The notes beneath the pieces were generated by a model. That model was not told the origin of the DNA. It ran no database searches and saw only the letters and a list, made by a program, of their open reading frames with translations. This document shows positions 18,239 to 26,787 of a stretch of DNA of 32,028 nucleotides, one piece after another (the first letter of the stretch is position 1; every line of letters starts with the position of its first letter). Position numbers and translations under genes: made by a program. The stretch comes from an uncultured Methylococcaceae bacterium (lineage in GTDB: Bacteria; Pseudomonadota; Gammaproteobacteria; Methylococcales; Methylomonadaceae), in assembly GCA_903910205.1 (NCBI GenBank), contig CAIVYW010000148.1, positions 1-32,028 on the forward strand, given 5' to 3'.

Positions 18239-18784
18239 TTAAGTTAATTTGTTGTTTGCAGTCCAAATATCGATATCCACCCCGCTAAAATCAGCGTCAT
18301 TAGTTACCAATATGCATTGATGTTCCTTACATGTTCTAACGATTAACTCATCATTAAAATCAGTGTTGGCTAAACTGATCGTAGAAATATCAGCTTTATC
18401 AAATAACTTTCCAACCATCTTAAAATGTTTCAAAATTCGATTGTTGACTACTATTTCAATGTCTTGAGAAACTTGAATGCCTTCAGCCGTTGAACGGAAA
18501 CGCTTAAAATTGCACTGATTTCTAGTCAGTCCTTTAGTTTTTAAATAGTTTTCATATTCAAAGCGAAGAAAAGCGTTAATAAATTCAGACAATACAAATA
18601 CATCGACACAAAGAACGTTTTGCATTTTTAAACACTGCGCAAAAATTGCTGTGTAAGCATTAATGGCCCATTGAGTTGAAGGGGCCGCAACTGGACTAAA
18701 TAAATACAACAATACGTTAGTATCAAAAAATAACTGCCTATCTTTAACCTGGGCAACATCCATCGCTTTAATCCTTAAGCTCAT
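18239..18784 (-). CDS. PIN-domain protein (putative RNase) in RM locus 2
   Basis: 181 aa; 'LFFDTNVLLYLF', 'VFVLSEFINAFLRFEY', 'DFNDELIVRTCKEHQCILVTNDADFSGVDIDIWTAN', the PIN acidic residues. Confidence 0.85.
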   Translation of the reverse strand: MSLRIKAMDVAQVKDRQLFFDTNVLLYLFSPVAAPSTQWAINAYTAIFAQCLKMQNVLCVDVFVLSEFINAFLRFEYENYLKTKGLTRNQCNFKRFRSTAEGIQVSQDIEIVVNNRILKHFKMVGKLFDKADISTISLANTDFNDELIVRTCKEHQCILVTNDADFSGVDIDIWTANNKLT

Positions 18785-19140
18785 TCATCTTCTCCCATAA
18801 TAAGCTTAACCGATTCTTCCAGCCATGAAGGATCTTTGTAGTAAAGCTTGGCGGTTTCAATCACTCGGCGCAATAATGCAATGTCCGTATCTGCCATATC
18901 GACAACATTTACCAATTTACGAATCTTTTCTTCAGTAAAGTCCCTGTAAAGTTGGCCAATCGCGGTATTTAAAAACGCTGAGGTCAGCATTTCTACATTA
19001 TGAAATGAAATCTCGACTGATTGTTCTTGCTGCAAGGCTTTGCTAATCGAGTTAAACACGGCATCGCCATCTTTAGCCTCAACACAAAATCCGTTACCTA
19101 CCAGATTGAACACCGATATTGTTATAGGGCTCATAACCAT
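18781..19140 (-). CDS. STAS-like protein (DUF4325 family)
   Basis: 119 aa, 'VEISFHNVEMLTSAFLNTAIGQLYRDFTEEKIRKLVNVVDMADTDIALLRRVIETAKLYY', DUF4325-like. Confidence 0.8.
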   Translation of the reverse strand: MVMSPITISVFNLVGNGFCVEAKDGDAVFNSISKALQQEQSVEISFHNVEMLTSAFLNTAIGQLYRDFTEEKIRKLVNVVDMADTDIALLRRVIETAKLYYKDPSWLEESVKLIMGEDE

Positions 19141-19146
19141 TTCCTC

Positions 19147-20010
19147 TTAAAATAAAGCTGTTTTTTTCGCTTCACTAACCAGCGAATAATTATTTGTGTC
19201 GTCTGTCCGAAACGAAACATTAACAATAGTACCGGGGAATCCCTTGTAAAGTTTCTCTACCTGCTCACCCGAACTATCATATTGATAAAAACCATCACCG
19301 CTAATAATTTGTAACTTACCATTATTACGCAGGATAAATTCACTTAATATAGCCAAGCCGATTCCTCCTGATACACCTATCTTCGTGGTATTTCTATCCT
19401 TAACTGCCCAACGTATGGCTTCAACAGACGAAATTTTTTTGTCAAAGCGCTGTAAAAATTTTTGTTTAAAACCAATTCCCGTATCGACGATACAAAACTC
19501 AATCGTATGGTATTTAGGAAAAAATTGCCCACAAGTATAAACGTGCTTGGTTTCACTGTGGAGTTGTGCATTAACGAATAATTCAAGCATGGCTTCGGTC
19601 ATTTTTTTACGCAAACCCACGCTCATATTGGGTAATTCTGGCCGATTTAGAAACTGGGTACTCACATATTCACGAAAATAACGCCCGTCATCCGGCTTCA
19701 TTTTTTTATATTGAATGGTTGTGCCGTAAGAGTCTACTTGGAGAGGAAAACCAAAATGACTTAAAAAACCATTTTTTTGCAGAATACTTTTAATGCCGTT
19801 ATTAATATGATCAAAAACAACATCGTTTAAATTATCTTCCAGTAAATCCAGCACCGCCCCTAACGGAGCGGCCATATTGGCATTAAACCATTCATACAAT
19901 GAAACAGGGATTTTCTCAAAATACTTTTCTTTATTCTTATCATATAAATTAGCGATTTGAGCATAATCCGATGATGAAGAGTGGATGTTACATAAATTGT
20001 TGCTTGTCAT
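19147..20010 (-). CDS. GHKL/HATPase-domain ATP-binding protein (anti-sigma-kinase-like)
   Basis: 287 aa; N box 'EAMLELFVNAQLHS', G1 'IVDTGIGF', G2 'KIGVSGGIGLAIL'; N-terminal 'YEWFNANMAAPLGAVL' looks STAS-like. Confidence 0.85.
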   Translation of the reverse strand: MTSNNLCNIHSSSSDYAQIANLYDKNKEKYFEKIPVSLYEWFNANMAAPLGAVLDLLEDNLNDVVFDHINNGIKSILQKNGFLSHFGFPLQVDSYGTTIQYKKMKPDDGRYFREYVSTQFLNRPELPNMSVGLRKKMTEAMLELFVNAQLHSETKHVYTCGQFFPKYHTIEFCIVDTGIGFKQKFLQRFDKKISSVEAIRWAVKDRNTTKIGVSGGIGLAILSEFILRNNGKLQIISGDGFYQYDSSGEQVEKLYKGFPGTIVNVSFRTDDTNNYSLVSEAKKTALF

Positions 20011-21128
20011 AAGGCTACGCGTACTTCGCCGCTTATTAATTTAGGTAACAGGTTATCGCGGAGGGTTTCTAGGGTTTGGATTTGTATCTGGTTGATATTT
20101 AATTTTTTAAATAGCAATTTTACTTGCTGGTTAAATTTTTCAATTAGCAATGTTGGAGGAATTTTAAGTTGAATGCCATGAGCCAGATTTTTATTAAGTC
20201 CTGGAACAGCAGAGTCTGAATTCATCTCGCCCAAGTTTAAAGTCTTTAGCAAAAAATATTCAAAAAACAAACCATCTGATTTAATTTTACTGGTTATATA
20301 GAAAGTTGTATCGATGGGGAAAAAATTGTGAAACGAGTAGTTTATTACGCCCAAAGTTCCTTTTCTTCCAGTGATTATTCCAGGTGCTTCCACTAAGTAT
20401 TCATTGTGATAACCGACTATTCCACTAGAACCATAAACGGGAAAGCCGTACCCGCTTCTTTCTTGGTCTCGTAAAGTTTTACCATAATTAAACTCAACCA
20501 AATCGTTTAATGTTCCTTCCTCCCAGTCAGCCCTCGCCTCAACCACAAACCACTGCCGGAACAGCGTTTCAGCCATAGCTTCGAGAGTCTTGTTTTGGCG
20601 GTGCAGTAGGTCTATTTTATCGTCCAAACTACTGAGAACGGCGGCAATGGCTTTTTGTTCTGGGAGTGGCGGAATTAAGATTGGTATATCCTTAATGTTA
20701 TAAATTGGCAATTTAGGCTGAGTTGAACCAACGTTTCTTTTTTCAATCTCTTCTTGACCATTTGGAGATTTTAAAAAATAGTATAGGAAGTGGTTATTAA
20801 TACCTTTTGATTTTTGAACAAATTTTACGCAATTTTCCGTTAAATTTGCGCCATCTAACTCATTTGAAATAATCCCTGTAAATCCAATTGAGCCTACAAT
20901 TGAAAGTATGACATCATCTTTATTAACGATATAACGAGAAATACTTTTCTGGATTTCTTTTGTGACAAATTGAAGCCCTTGTTTAGTTATCCATTTGCTA
21001 CTTAAATCTGTTACCCGTATATATGGATGATTGGTTTCATAATCTACAAGTAAATCACCTTTAGGTAGTCTTTTCCCACCTTTGACATCAAATAAATCCC
21101 CTAATTTATACTCCCGCCACTCACTCAT
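20007..21128 (-). CDS. hsdS: Type I restriction enzyme specificity subunit HsdS (locus 2)
   Basis: 373 aa; 'EWREYKLGDLFDVKGGKRLPKG', 'IPPLPEQKAIAAVLSSLDDKIDLLHRQNKTLEAMAETLFRQWF', second TRD, 'LRDNLLPKLISGEVRV'. Confidence 0.96.
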   Translation of the reverse strand: MSEWREYKLGDLFDVKGGKRLPKGDLLVDYETNHPYIRVTDLSSKWITKQGLQFVTKEIQKSISRYIVNKDDVILSIVGSIGFTGIISNELDGANLTENCVKFVQKSKGINNHFLYYFLKSPNGQEEIEKRNVGSTQPKLPIYNIKDIPILIPPLPEQKAIAAVLSSLDDKIDLLHRQNKTLEAMAETLFRQWFVVEARADWEEGTLNDLVEFNYGKTLRDQERSGYGFPVYGSSGIVGYHNEYLVEAPGIITGRKGTLGVINYSFHNFFPIDTTFYITSKIKSDGLFFEYFLLKTLNLGEMNSDSAVPGLNKNLAHGIQLKIPPTLLIEKFNQQVKLLFKKLNINQIQIQTLETLRDNLLPKLISGEVRVAL

Positions 21129-21144
21129 AACTCAACCCTTGCAG

Positions 21145-21507
21145 TCATAACGCATGTTCCTGTAACCACTCCCGCAACGCCTCATTCATCCGCACTTGCC
21201 AATTATTGCCCGCCGTCCGAAAAGCCGAGATAATATCAGCGTCATACTCAATCGTTGTGGTAACTTTTTGACTGCTCGCAGGCTTGATTAAATGTGGAAA
21301 CAATTCAGCCGCTGTTTTCGCCTCGCTAAACATTGCCGTTGTCCATTCCGGGTTTTCCTCATCAATCAACTCAGGATTAAAAAAACTTTCAACCGTATTA
21401 TTGAATCGTTCTACTGCGCATTGCGCAATAGCTTCATCCATTTCTTCAAGGCTAACACTACACTCTGCCTTTATAATGCCGCATATATCTTTAAAATTGT
21501 CAGTCAT
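21145..21507 (-). CDS. BrnA-like antitoxin-family protein without a BrnT partner
   Basis: 120 aa; 'ENPEWTTAMFSEAKTAAELFPHLI' plus 'TTIEYDADIISAFRTAGNNWQVRMNEALREWLQEHAL'; extra ~45 aa N-terminus. Confidence 0.7.
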   Translation of the reverse strand: MTDNFKDICGIIKAECSVSLEEMDEAIAQCAVERFNNTVESFFNPELIDEENPEWTTAMFSEAKTAAELFPHLIKPASSQKVTTTIEYDADIISAFRTAGNNWQVRMNEALREWLQEHAL

Positions 21508-22553
21508 AATTCAATCCTCGCCAAACTCAACCCATCATTCAATTCTGCTTCAATCGCTTCAATACTTGGCAAAGAAGATTTAAATTCATCGGGCAAACTT
21601 TGAGTAATAATATATTCACTTACGCCAATAGGCTTATGAATATCTTTTAACGCATATTCAACAACAGTCGCATTTTTTGATTTACAAATCAGTATACCAA
21701 TCGTGGCATTATCCGATTCTGATTTTAAAACCCCATCTACAGCCGACACATAAAAATTCAATTGACCGATAAACTCAGGTTTGAATTTAACCGTTTTCAG
21801 CTCCACTACGACATAGCAATGCAATTTGACATGATAAAACAACAAATCAATAAAAAATTCGTCGCCTGAAATGTCGAGTTTATATTGCCGTCCCAGATAA
21901 GAGAAACCCACCCCCAATTCCAGCAATAAACGCGTCACCTGAGCGACTAACGCCGCTTCCAGCTCTTTTTCATTGTGCTTTTCGGTGAGTGATAGAAAAT
22001 CAAAAATTTAGGGGTCTTTTAAGGTTTCACTGGCTAAATCCGATTGCGGCGCGGGTAAGGTTGTTTGAAAATTGCTGATGGCTTTACCTTGTCGCTGATA
22101 AAGATTGCTTTCGATTTGATGCGTCAAAACTACCCGAGACCAGTTGTTTTGTAGGATTTTCTGCACATAAAATACCGCTTCATTCGGATTTTTAATTTTG
22201 CTGAGAATGACGAGATTGTGTCCCCAAGGAATTTGCGCAACAAGTTGTTTCGCAATTGCGGGTTGCTCTGACCAAAACCTGTACCATTGGCGCATTAGCT
22301 CTAAATTTCTTTTGGAAAAGCCTTTCATATCAGGAAACTCAGCCTGTAAATCACGGCTCAGTTGTAATAAAAAACCATCTCCCCATGCTGCAGTTTGCTG
22401 TTGAGTAACAATACGCTCAGCTAAATCCCAATAAAGCTGTAATAAGGCTTGATTAACCATAATCGCTGCTTTGATTTGTACGCTTTGTACCTGCTGTTTG
22501 ATGTCTTGAACAAAGGCTTTGTAATCATCGGTTTTAATGAGGCTGTCAGTCAT
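21504..22553 (-). pseudogene. DUF1016/YhcG-family nuclease gene interrupted by one in-frame TAA
   Basis: N-part ORF 22008-22553 ends '...SETLKDP*'; the same frame continues 'IFDFLSLTEKHNEKELEAALVAQVTRLLLELGVGFSYLGRQYKLDISGDEFFIDLLFYHVKLHCYVVVELKTVKF...'. Stop at 22008-22010. Confidence 0.85.
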
Positions 22554-24118
22554 AACACCACTCTTGCCAAATTCTCTATAATCTCCCGATTCAATTCCGT
22601 TTCTTCCAGCAACTGCGCTTCAAACTCCGCTTTCAGCGCAGTAAACCGCTTCTTAAAATCAAAGTCATCTTCATCATCCGGCAAGCCCACATAACGCCCA
22701 GGTGTCAGCACATAATCAAGTTCTTTGACCCGTGCAATGGGTGCGGAACAACAAAAGCCTTTTACATCTTCATAGTTTCCATCAGGATTGCGCCAGTTGT
22801 GGTAGGTATTAGCGATTTGTTGAATATCTTCTTCTGATAATTCACGGGTGCGACGATTGATTAAATGCCCCAAATTACGCGTATCAATAAACAAAATTTC
22901 TCCGCTCCGGTTTCTAAATTTGCCGTTGCTGCGGTTACGGCTCATAAACCACAAAGCAGCAGGAATTTGTGTATTCAAAAACAGTTTGGCGGGCAGGTTA
23001 ACGATGCAGTCGATCAGGTTGCCGTCTTCAATCAGGGCTTTGCGGATGTCGCCTTCACCGCTGGTTTTAGAGGTCAATGCCCCTTTAGCCAATACGATGC
23101 CCGCTTGGCCGCTAGGGGCAAGGTGATAAGCAAAGTGTTGTAACCAGGCAAAGTTGGCATTTCCGGCAGGAGGTGTACCGTATTGCCAACGGCCATCAGT
23201 GCGTAACAGTTCTCCGCTCCAATCGCTGACATTAAACGGTGGGTTGGCAATGATGTAATCGGCTTTCAAGTCTTTGTGGGCATCGTTCAAAAACGAGCCT
23301 TCGTTGTTCCATCTGACTTGTGAGCTATCAATGCCGCGTATGGCGAGATTCATTTTAGCCAGCCGCCAAGTGGTTTGGTTGCTTTCTTGCCCGTAAATGG
23401 AAATATCATTGACGCGACCTTGATGTTCTTCGACAAACTTTTCCGATTGCACAAACATTCCGCCGGAACCACAGCATGGATCAAACACCCGCCCTTGATA
23501 AGGTTCAAGCATTTTTACCAAGAGTTCGACAATGCTGCGAGGAGTGTAGAACTGTCCACCTTGTTTGCCTTCGGCCAGTGCAAATTCACCCAAGAAATAT
23601 TCAAATACATGCCCTAACACATCCGCACTACGGGCTTTTGCATCACTCAACGCGATATTGCCAACCAGATCAATCAAACCGCCAAGGCTGGCCGGATCAA
23701 GATTTTGCCGTGCAAACACCTTCGGCAATACGCCTTTGAGCGAAGGGTTTTCTTGTTCGAGCGCATCCATAGCTTCATCAACAAACGAGCCAATTTTTGG
23801 CTGCTTGGCTTGGGCTTGCAAGAATGACCAACGTGATTCAGTCGGTACAAAGAACACGTTTTCGGCTTTGTATTCGTCTTTATCTTCGGGGTCTGCGCCG
23901 GCATATTCACCTTCGCCTGCATGCAATTTAACAAAGTGTTCTTCAAAAGAATCAGAAATATATTTCAGGAAGATCAAGCCTTGCACAATGTGTTTGTACT
24001 CGGCGGCATCGATATTTTTCCGCAGTTTGTCGGCGGCTTTCCATAGTTGTTTTTCTAAAGGTTCTTGATTTTCAGCTTTGGCCTTCGCCATATATTTTCC
24101 TTGATTTTTGAGGTGCAT
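22550..24118 (-). CDS. hsdM: Type I DNA methyltransferase subunit HsdM (locus 2)
   Basis: 522 aa; 'GQFYTPRSIVELLVKMLEPYQGRVFDPCCGSGGMFVQ', 'DYIIANPPFNVSDW'. Confidence 0.97.
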   Translation of the reverse strand: MHLKNQGKYMAKAKAENQEPLEKQLWKAADKLRKNIDAAEYKHIVQGLIFLKYISDSFEEHFVKLHAGEGEYAGADPEDKDEYKAENVFFVPTESRWSFLQAQAKQPKIGSFVDEAMDALEQENPSLKGVLPKVFARQNLDPASLGGLIDLVGNIALSDAKARSADVLGHVFEYFLGEFALAEGKQGGQFYTPRSIVELLVKMLEPYQGRVFDPCCGSGGMFVQSEKFVEEHQGRVNDISIYGQESNQTTWRLAKMNLAIRGIDSSQVRWNNEGSFLNDAHKDLKADYIIANPPFNVSDWSGELLRTDGRWQYGTPPAGNANFAWLQHFAYHLAPSGQAGIVLAKGALTSKTSGEGDIRKALIEDGNLIDCIVNLPAKLFLNTQIPAALWFMSRNRSNGKFRNRSGEILFIDTRNLGHLINRRTRELSEEDIQQIANTYHNWRNPDGNYEDVKGFCCSAPIARVKELDYVLTPGRYVGLPDDEDDFDFKKRFTALKAEFEAQLLEETELNREIIENLARVVL

Positions 24119-24168
24119 TGCATTGTTAGAAACAGTGCTTACAGTTAAGTAATCTATGTGCTTCGAGT

Positions 24169-24213
24169 AAAACAGCTTCAGCTGTTTTAAAAGGCAATAG
24201 CTGAAGCTATTGC
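24169..24213. repeat. Two tandem 20-bp near-palindromes with mutually complementary cores
   Basis: aaaacagcttcagctgtttt (24169-24188) and gcaatagctgaagctattgc (24194-24213); agcttcagct and agctgaagct are reverse complements. Confidence 0.6.
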
Positions 24214-24273
24214 TGCACTTAAAACTGTTTTCACTTAACTTAATGGCAATCGGAAGGGATTATTCCTAAGAAA

Positions 24274-25371
24274 CTATACCTTCAAAACACCTCGAATAAT
24301 GTCCACAATCTTGTGAATATCATCATTGCTTAGAAACGGACAAATCGGCAGAGAAAAACAAGTCGCTGAAACGTGTTCGGTAACGGGTAAACTTAGACCA
24401 GCACACTCTTCTTTAAAGACATTTTGCTGATGCAAAGGCACGGGATAATAAACGGCACAGGCAATTTCTTGAGCCTGTAAGGCTTGCATTATTTCATCAC
24501 GATGATCAGATAATAAGGTGTATTGATGATAAACATGCTCGCCTAAACCATCTTCATAAGGGGTAATGAGTGGCAAATCTGCCATGAGTTCTGAATACAA
24601 ATGAGCGACATGACGACGCGCTTGATTGTATTGATCGATGCGTTTTAATTTGGCGCGTAAGATGACGGCCTGCATTTCATCGAGACGACTGTTATAGCCA
24701 ATCACATCATGGTAATAACGCACATCTGAACCGTGATTACGGAGTTGTTTTATTTTAGCCGCTGTTTCATCTGAGTTAGTAACGACTAAACCGCCATCAC
24801 CAAAGGCACCTAGATTTTTGCTGGGAAAAAAGCTGTAGCCTCCCGCGTGACCTATCGCACCTGTTTGTTTGCCATTAATGCTGGCACCAAAGGACTGACA
24901 AGCATCTTCAATTAGTTTTAATTGATGTTGTTCACAAAGCTGCATAATCTCTGTCATATCTGCTGGCTGACCAAACAGATGCACGGGCATAATGGCTTTA
25001 GTTTTAGAGGTAATGGCAAGCTCTATGGCTTCTGGAGAAATATTGAAAGTTCTAGGATCAATATCAACAAAAACAGGAATAGCACCCACATATTTAATCG
25101 CTTCTGCTGTGGCTATAAAGGTAAAGGCACTGGTAATGACTTCATCACCCGCACCGATACCTTCGGCAATTAAGGCTAAATGTAAAGCATCGGTGCCAGA
25201 GGCAACGCCAATGGCATGTTTAACGCCTAGGTAAACTGCGGCTTCCTTTTCAAAAGCCTGTACATTGGGACCTAATATAAAAGCACAGTTTTCTATAGTT
25301 TCAGCCAAGCCGCGCTCAACTTCATCTTTAATTTCAACATATTGAGCTTTCAGATTTACCATGGGTATCAT
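24274..25371 (-). CDS. gnnB: DegT/DnrJ/EryC1-family PLP aminotransferase, likely GnnB-like
   Basis: 365 aa; 'MIPMVNLKAQYVEIKDEVERGLAETIENCAFILGPNVQAFE', 'LIEDACQSFGASINGKQTGAIGHAGGYSFFPSKNLGAFGDGG'. Symbol rests on pairing with a Gfo/Idh oxidoreductase and proximity to lpxB. Confidence 0.85.
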   Translation of the reverse strand: MIPMVNLKAQYVEIKDEVERGLAETIENCAFILGPNVQAFEKEAAVYLGVKHAIGVASGTDALHLALIAEGIGAGDEVITSAFTFIATAEAIKYVGAIPVFVDIDPRTFNISPEAIELAITSKTKAIMPVHLFGQPADMTEIMQLCEQHQLKLIEDACQSFGASINGKQTGAIGHAGGYSFFPSKNLGAFGDGGLVVTNSDETAAKIKQLRNHGSDVRYYHDVIGYNSRLDEMQAVILRAKLKRIDQYNQARRHVAHLYSELMADLPLITPYEDGLGEHVYHQYTLLSDHRDEIMQALQAQEIACAVYYPVPLHQQNVFKEECAGLSLPVTEHVSATCFSLPICPFLSNDDIHKIVDIIRGVLKV

Positions 25372-25462
25372 GTTTTATTGCCTTATATCTTATAGGTAGA
25401 CGTGTCTCTACGAATGATTATGAAACGCTAATAACAGAGTTTATTATTAACTTAATATTTTA

Positions 25463-25515
25463 AAAGGGCGTATGCAATACGCCCCTACGGACATCACCAC
25501 AATAATATCGTTCTT
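25463..25515. repeat. Palindromic dispersed repeat (family D, copy 1)
   Basis: aaaagggcgtatgcaatacgcccctacggacatcaccacaataatatcgttc, similar to 26675-26732. Confidence 0.75.
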
Positions 25516-25534
25516 GTGTGTAATTCCAATCTAA

Positions 25535-26485
25535 CTATTTATCACCAAGCAACTGGGTAATTTGTATCGCTGTTGCCAAGGCTCGTCTGCCGGCCTCGCC
25601 AGAGACTAAAGGTGGATGTCCAGTTTGAATACAATTAATAAAGTGTTTAATTTCTTCAAGCAGCGCATCACCGCCTTCGAATACAGATTCTTCTGTTTCT
25701 ATTTCAGGAATACCTGGAAACATTTCTTTACTACCTGTTTTGTATTTACTTAATATTCGGTTTTGAAAATCAACAGAGATATAGGAACTGGGCCTAAACA
25801 AGCGCATTTTACGTTCTAGCTTCATACTGATTCGGCTGGCGGTGACATTGGCTACACAGCCATTTTTGAAGAGTATTCTGGCATTAGCAATATCGGTGCC
25901 CTGCGTTAAAACGGCTGTGCCACTGGCATCAATGCGCTCTATTTCAGAATCAACTAAGGCTAAAATAATATCAATGTCGTGGATCATTAAATCTAAAACC
26001 ACGCTGACATCATTAGCCCTAGGATTAAAGGGCGATAGACGATGTGACTCAATAAACAGCGGTTTTTCATCTTTATCTAAGCCTAATACCGCTGAATTAA
26101 AGCGTTCTAAATGACCTACTTGCAAAATAAGATTTTTAGTTTTAGCGATGGCGATTAATTCATCCGCTTCGGCAACGGTAACGGTAATCGGTTTTTCAAC
26201 CAAGACATGAGTGCCGGCATTAAGAAAATCCTTAGAGACTTGATGATGCAGGGTAGTTGGCACCACAATACTGACGGCATCAACATTCCCCAGCAATGCT
26301 TGATAATCCGTTAATGCCCGCGCATTATGTTTATCTGCAACCGCTTTGGCGGCTGCTTCATTGATATCGACAACAGCGACTAATTCACAGTCGGGTAATG
26401 AGGCATATTTTTCAGCATGAAATCTACCTAAATAACCGGTACCAATAACAGCACATTTTAATTTCTTCATTTGCTTTAATGACAT
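25535..26485 (-). CDS. gnnA: Gfo/Idh/MocA-family oxidoreductase, likely GnnA-like
   Basis: 316 aa; 'KCAVIGTGYLGRFHAEKYASLPDCELVAVVDI', 'VLVEKPITVTVAEADELI'. Symbol rests on pairing with the aminotransferase and lpxB context. Confidence 0.8.
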   Translation of the reverse strand: MSLKQMKKLKCAVIGTGYLGRFHAEKYASLPDCELVAVVDINEAAAKAVADKHNARALTDYQALLGNVDAVSIVVPTTLHHQVSKDFLNAGTHVLVEKPITVTVAEADELIAIAKTKNLILQVGHLERFNSAVLGLDKDEKPLFIESHRLSPFNPRANDVSVVLDLMIHDIDIILALVDSEIERIDASGTAVLTQGTDIANARILFKNGCVANVTASRISMKLERKMRLFRPSSYISVDFQNRILSKYKTGSKEMFPGIPEIETEESVFEGGDALLEEIKHFINCIQTGHPPLVSGEAGRRALATAIQITQLLGDK

Positions 26486-26674
26486 TCAATTTAACGTAAG
26501 CCGAACAGAGTCTTATAACAATAACGTTATCAGCAGTGAACTATTCGGTGATGGAGCTGGCTTTAGTATTGTAATCTATCAATATTTAATCATAAACTTT
26601 ATCATGCTTTGTTCGCAAAACCCCGTTGTTCAGGCTCCAGCGATGTAAATCTTGCAAACGAAGTTATAAACACC

Positions 26675-26732
26675 GTAGGGGCGTATTGCATACGCCCCTA
26701 CGGACTGGTCATCACCACAATGTTATCGTTCC
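26675..26732. repeat. Palindromic dispersed repeat (family D, copy 2)
   Basis: gtaggggcgtat-tgc-atacgcccctac perfect 12-bp stem, then ggactggtcatcaccacaatgttatcgttcc as in copy 1. Confidence 0.8.
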
Positions 26733-26787
26733 TGATAAATAAAGCGTGTGTAAATACCTATGCTTTAAGTGGGGAGAATGCGAAGTC

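Noticed and set aside
22848-24068. Several plus-strand and overlapping ORFs within hsdM
   Set aside because: Shadow ORFs of a strongly supported methyltransferase gene.
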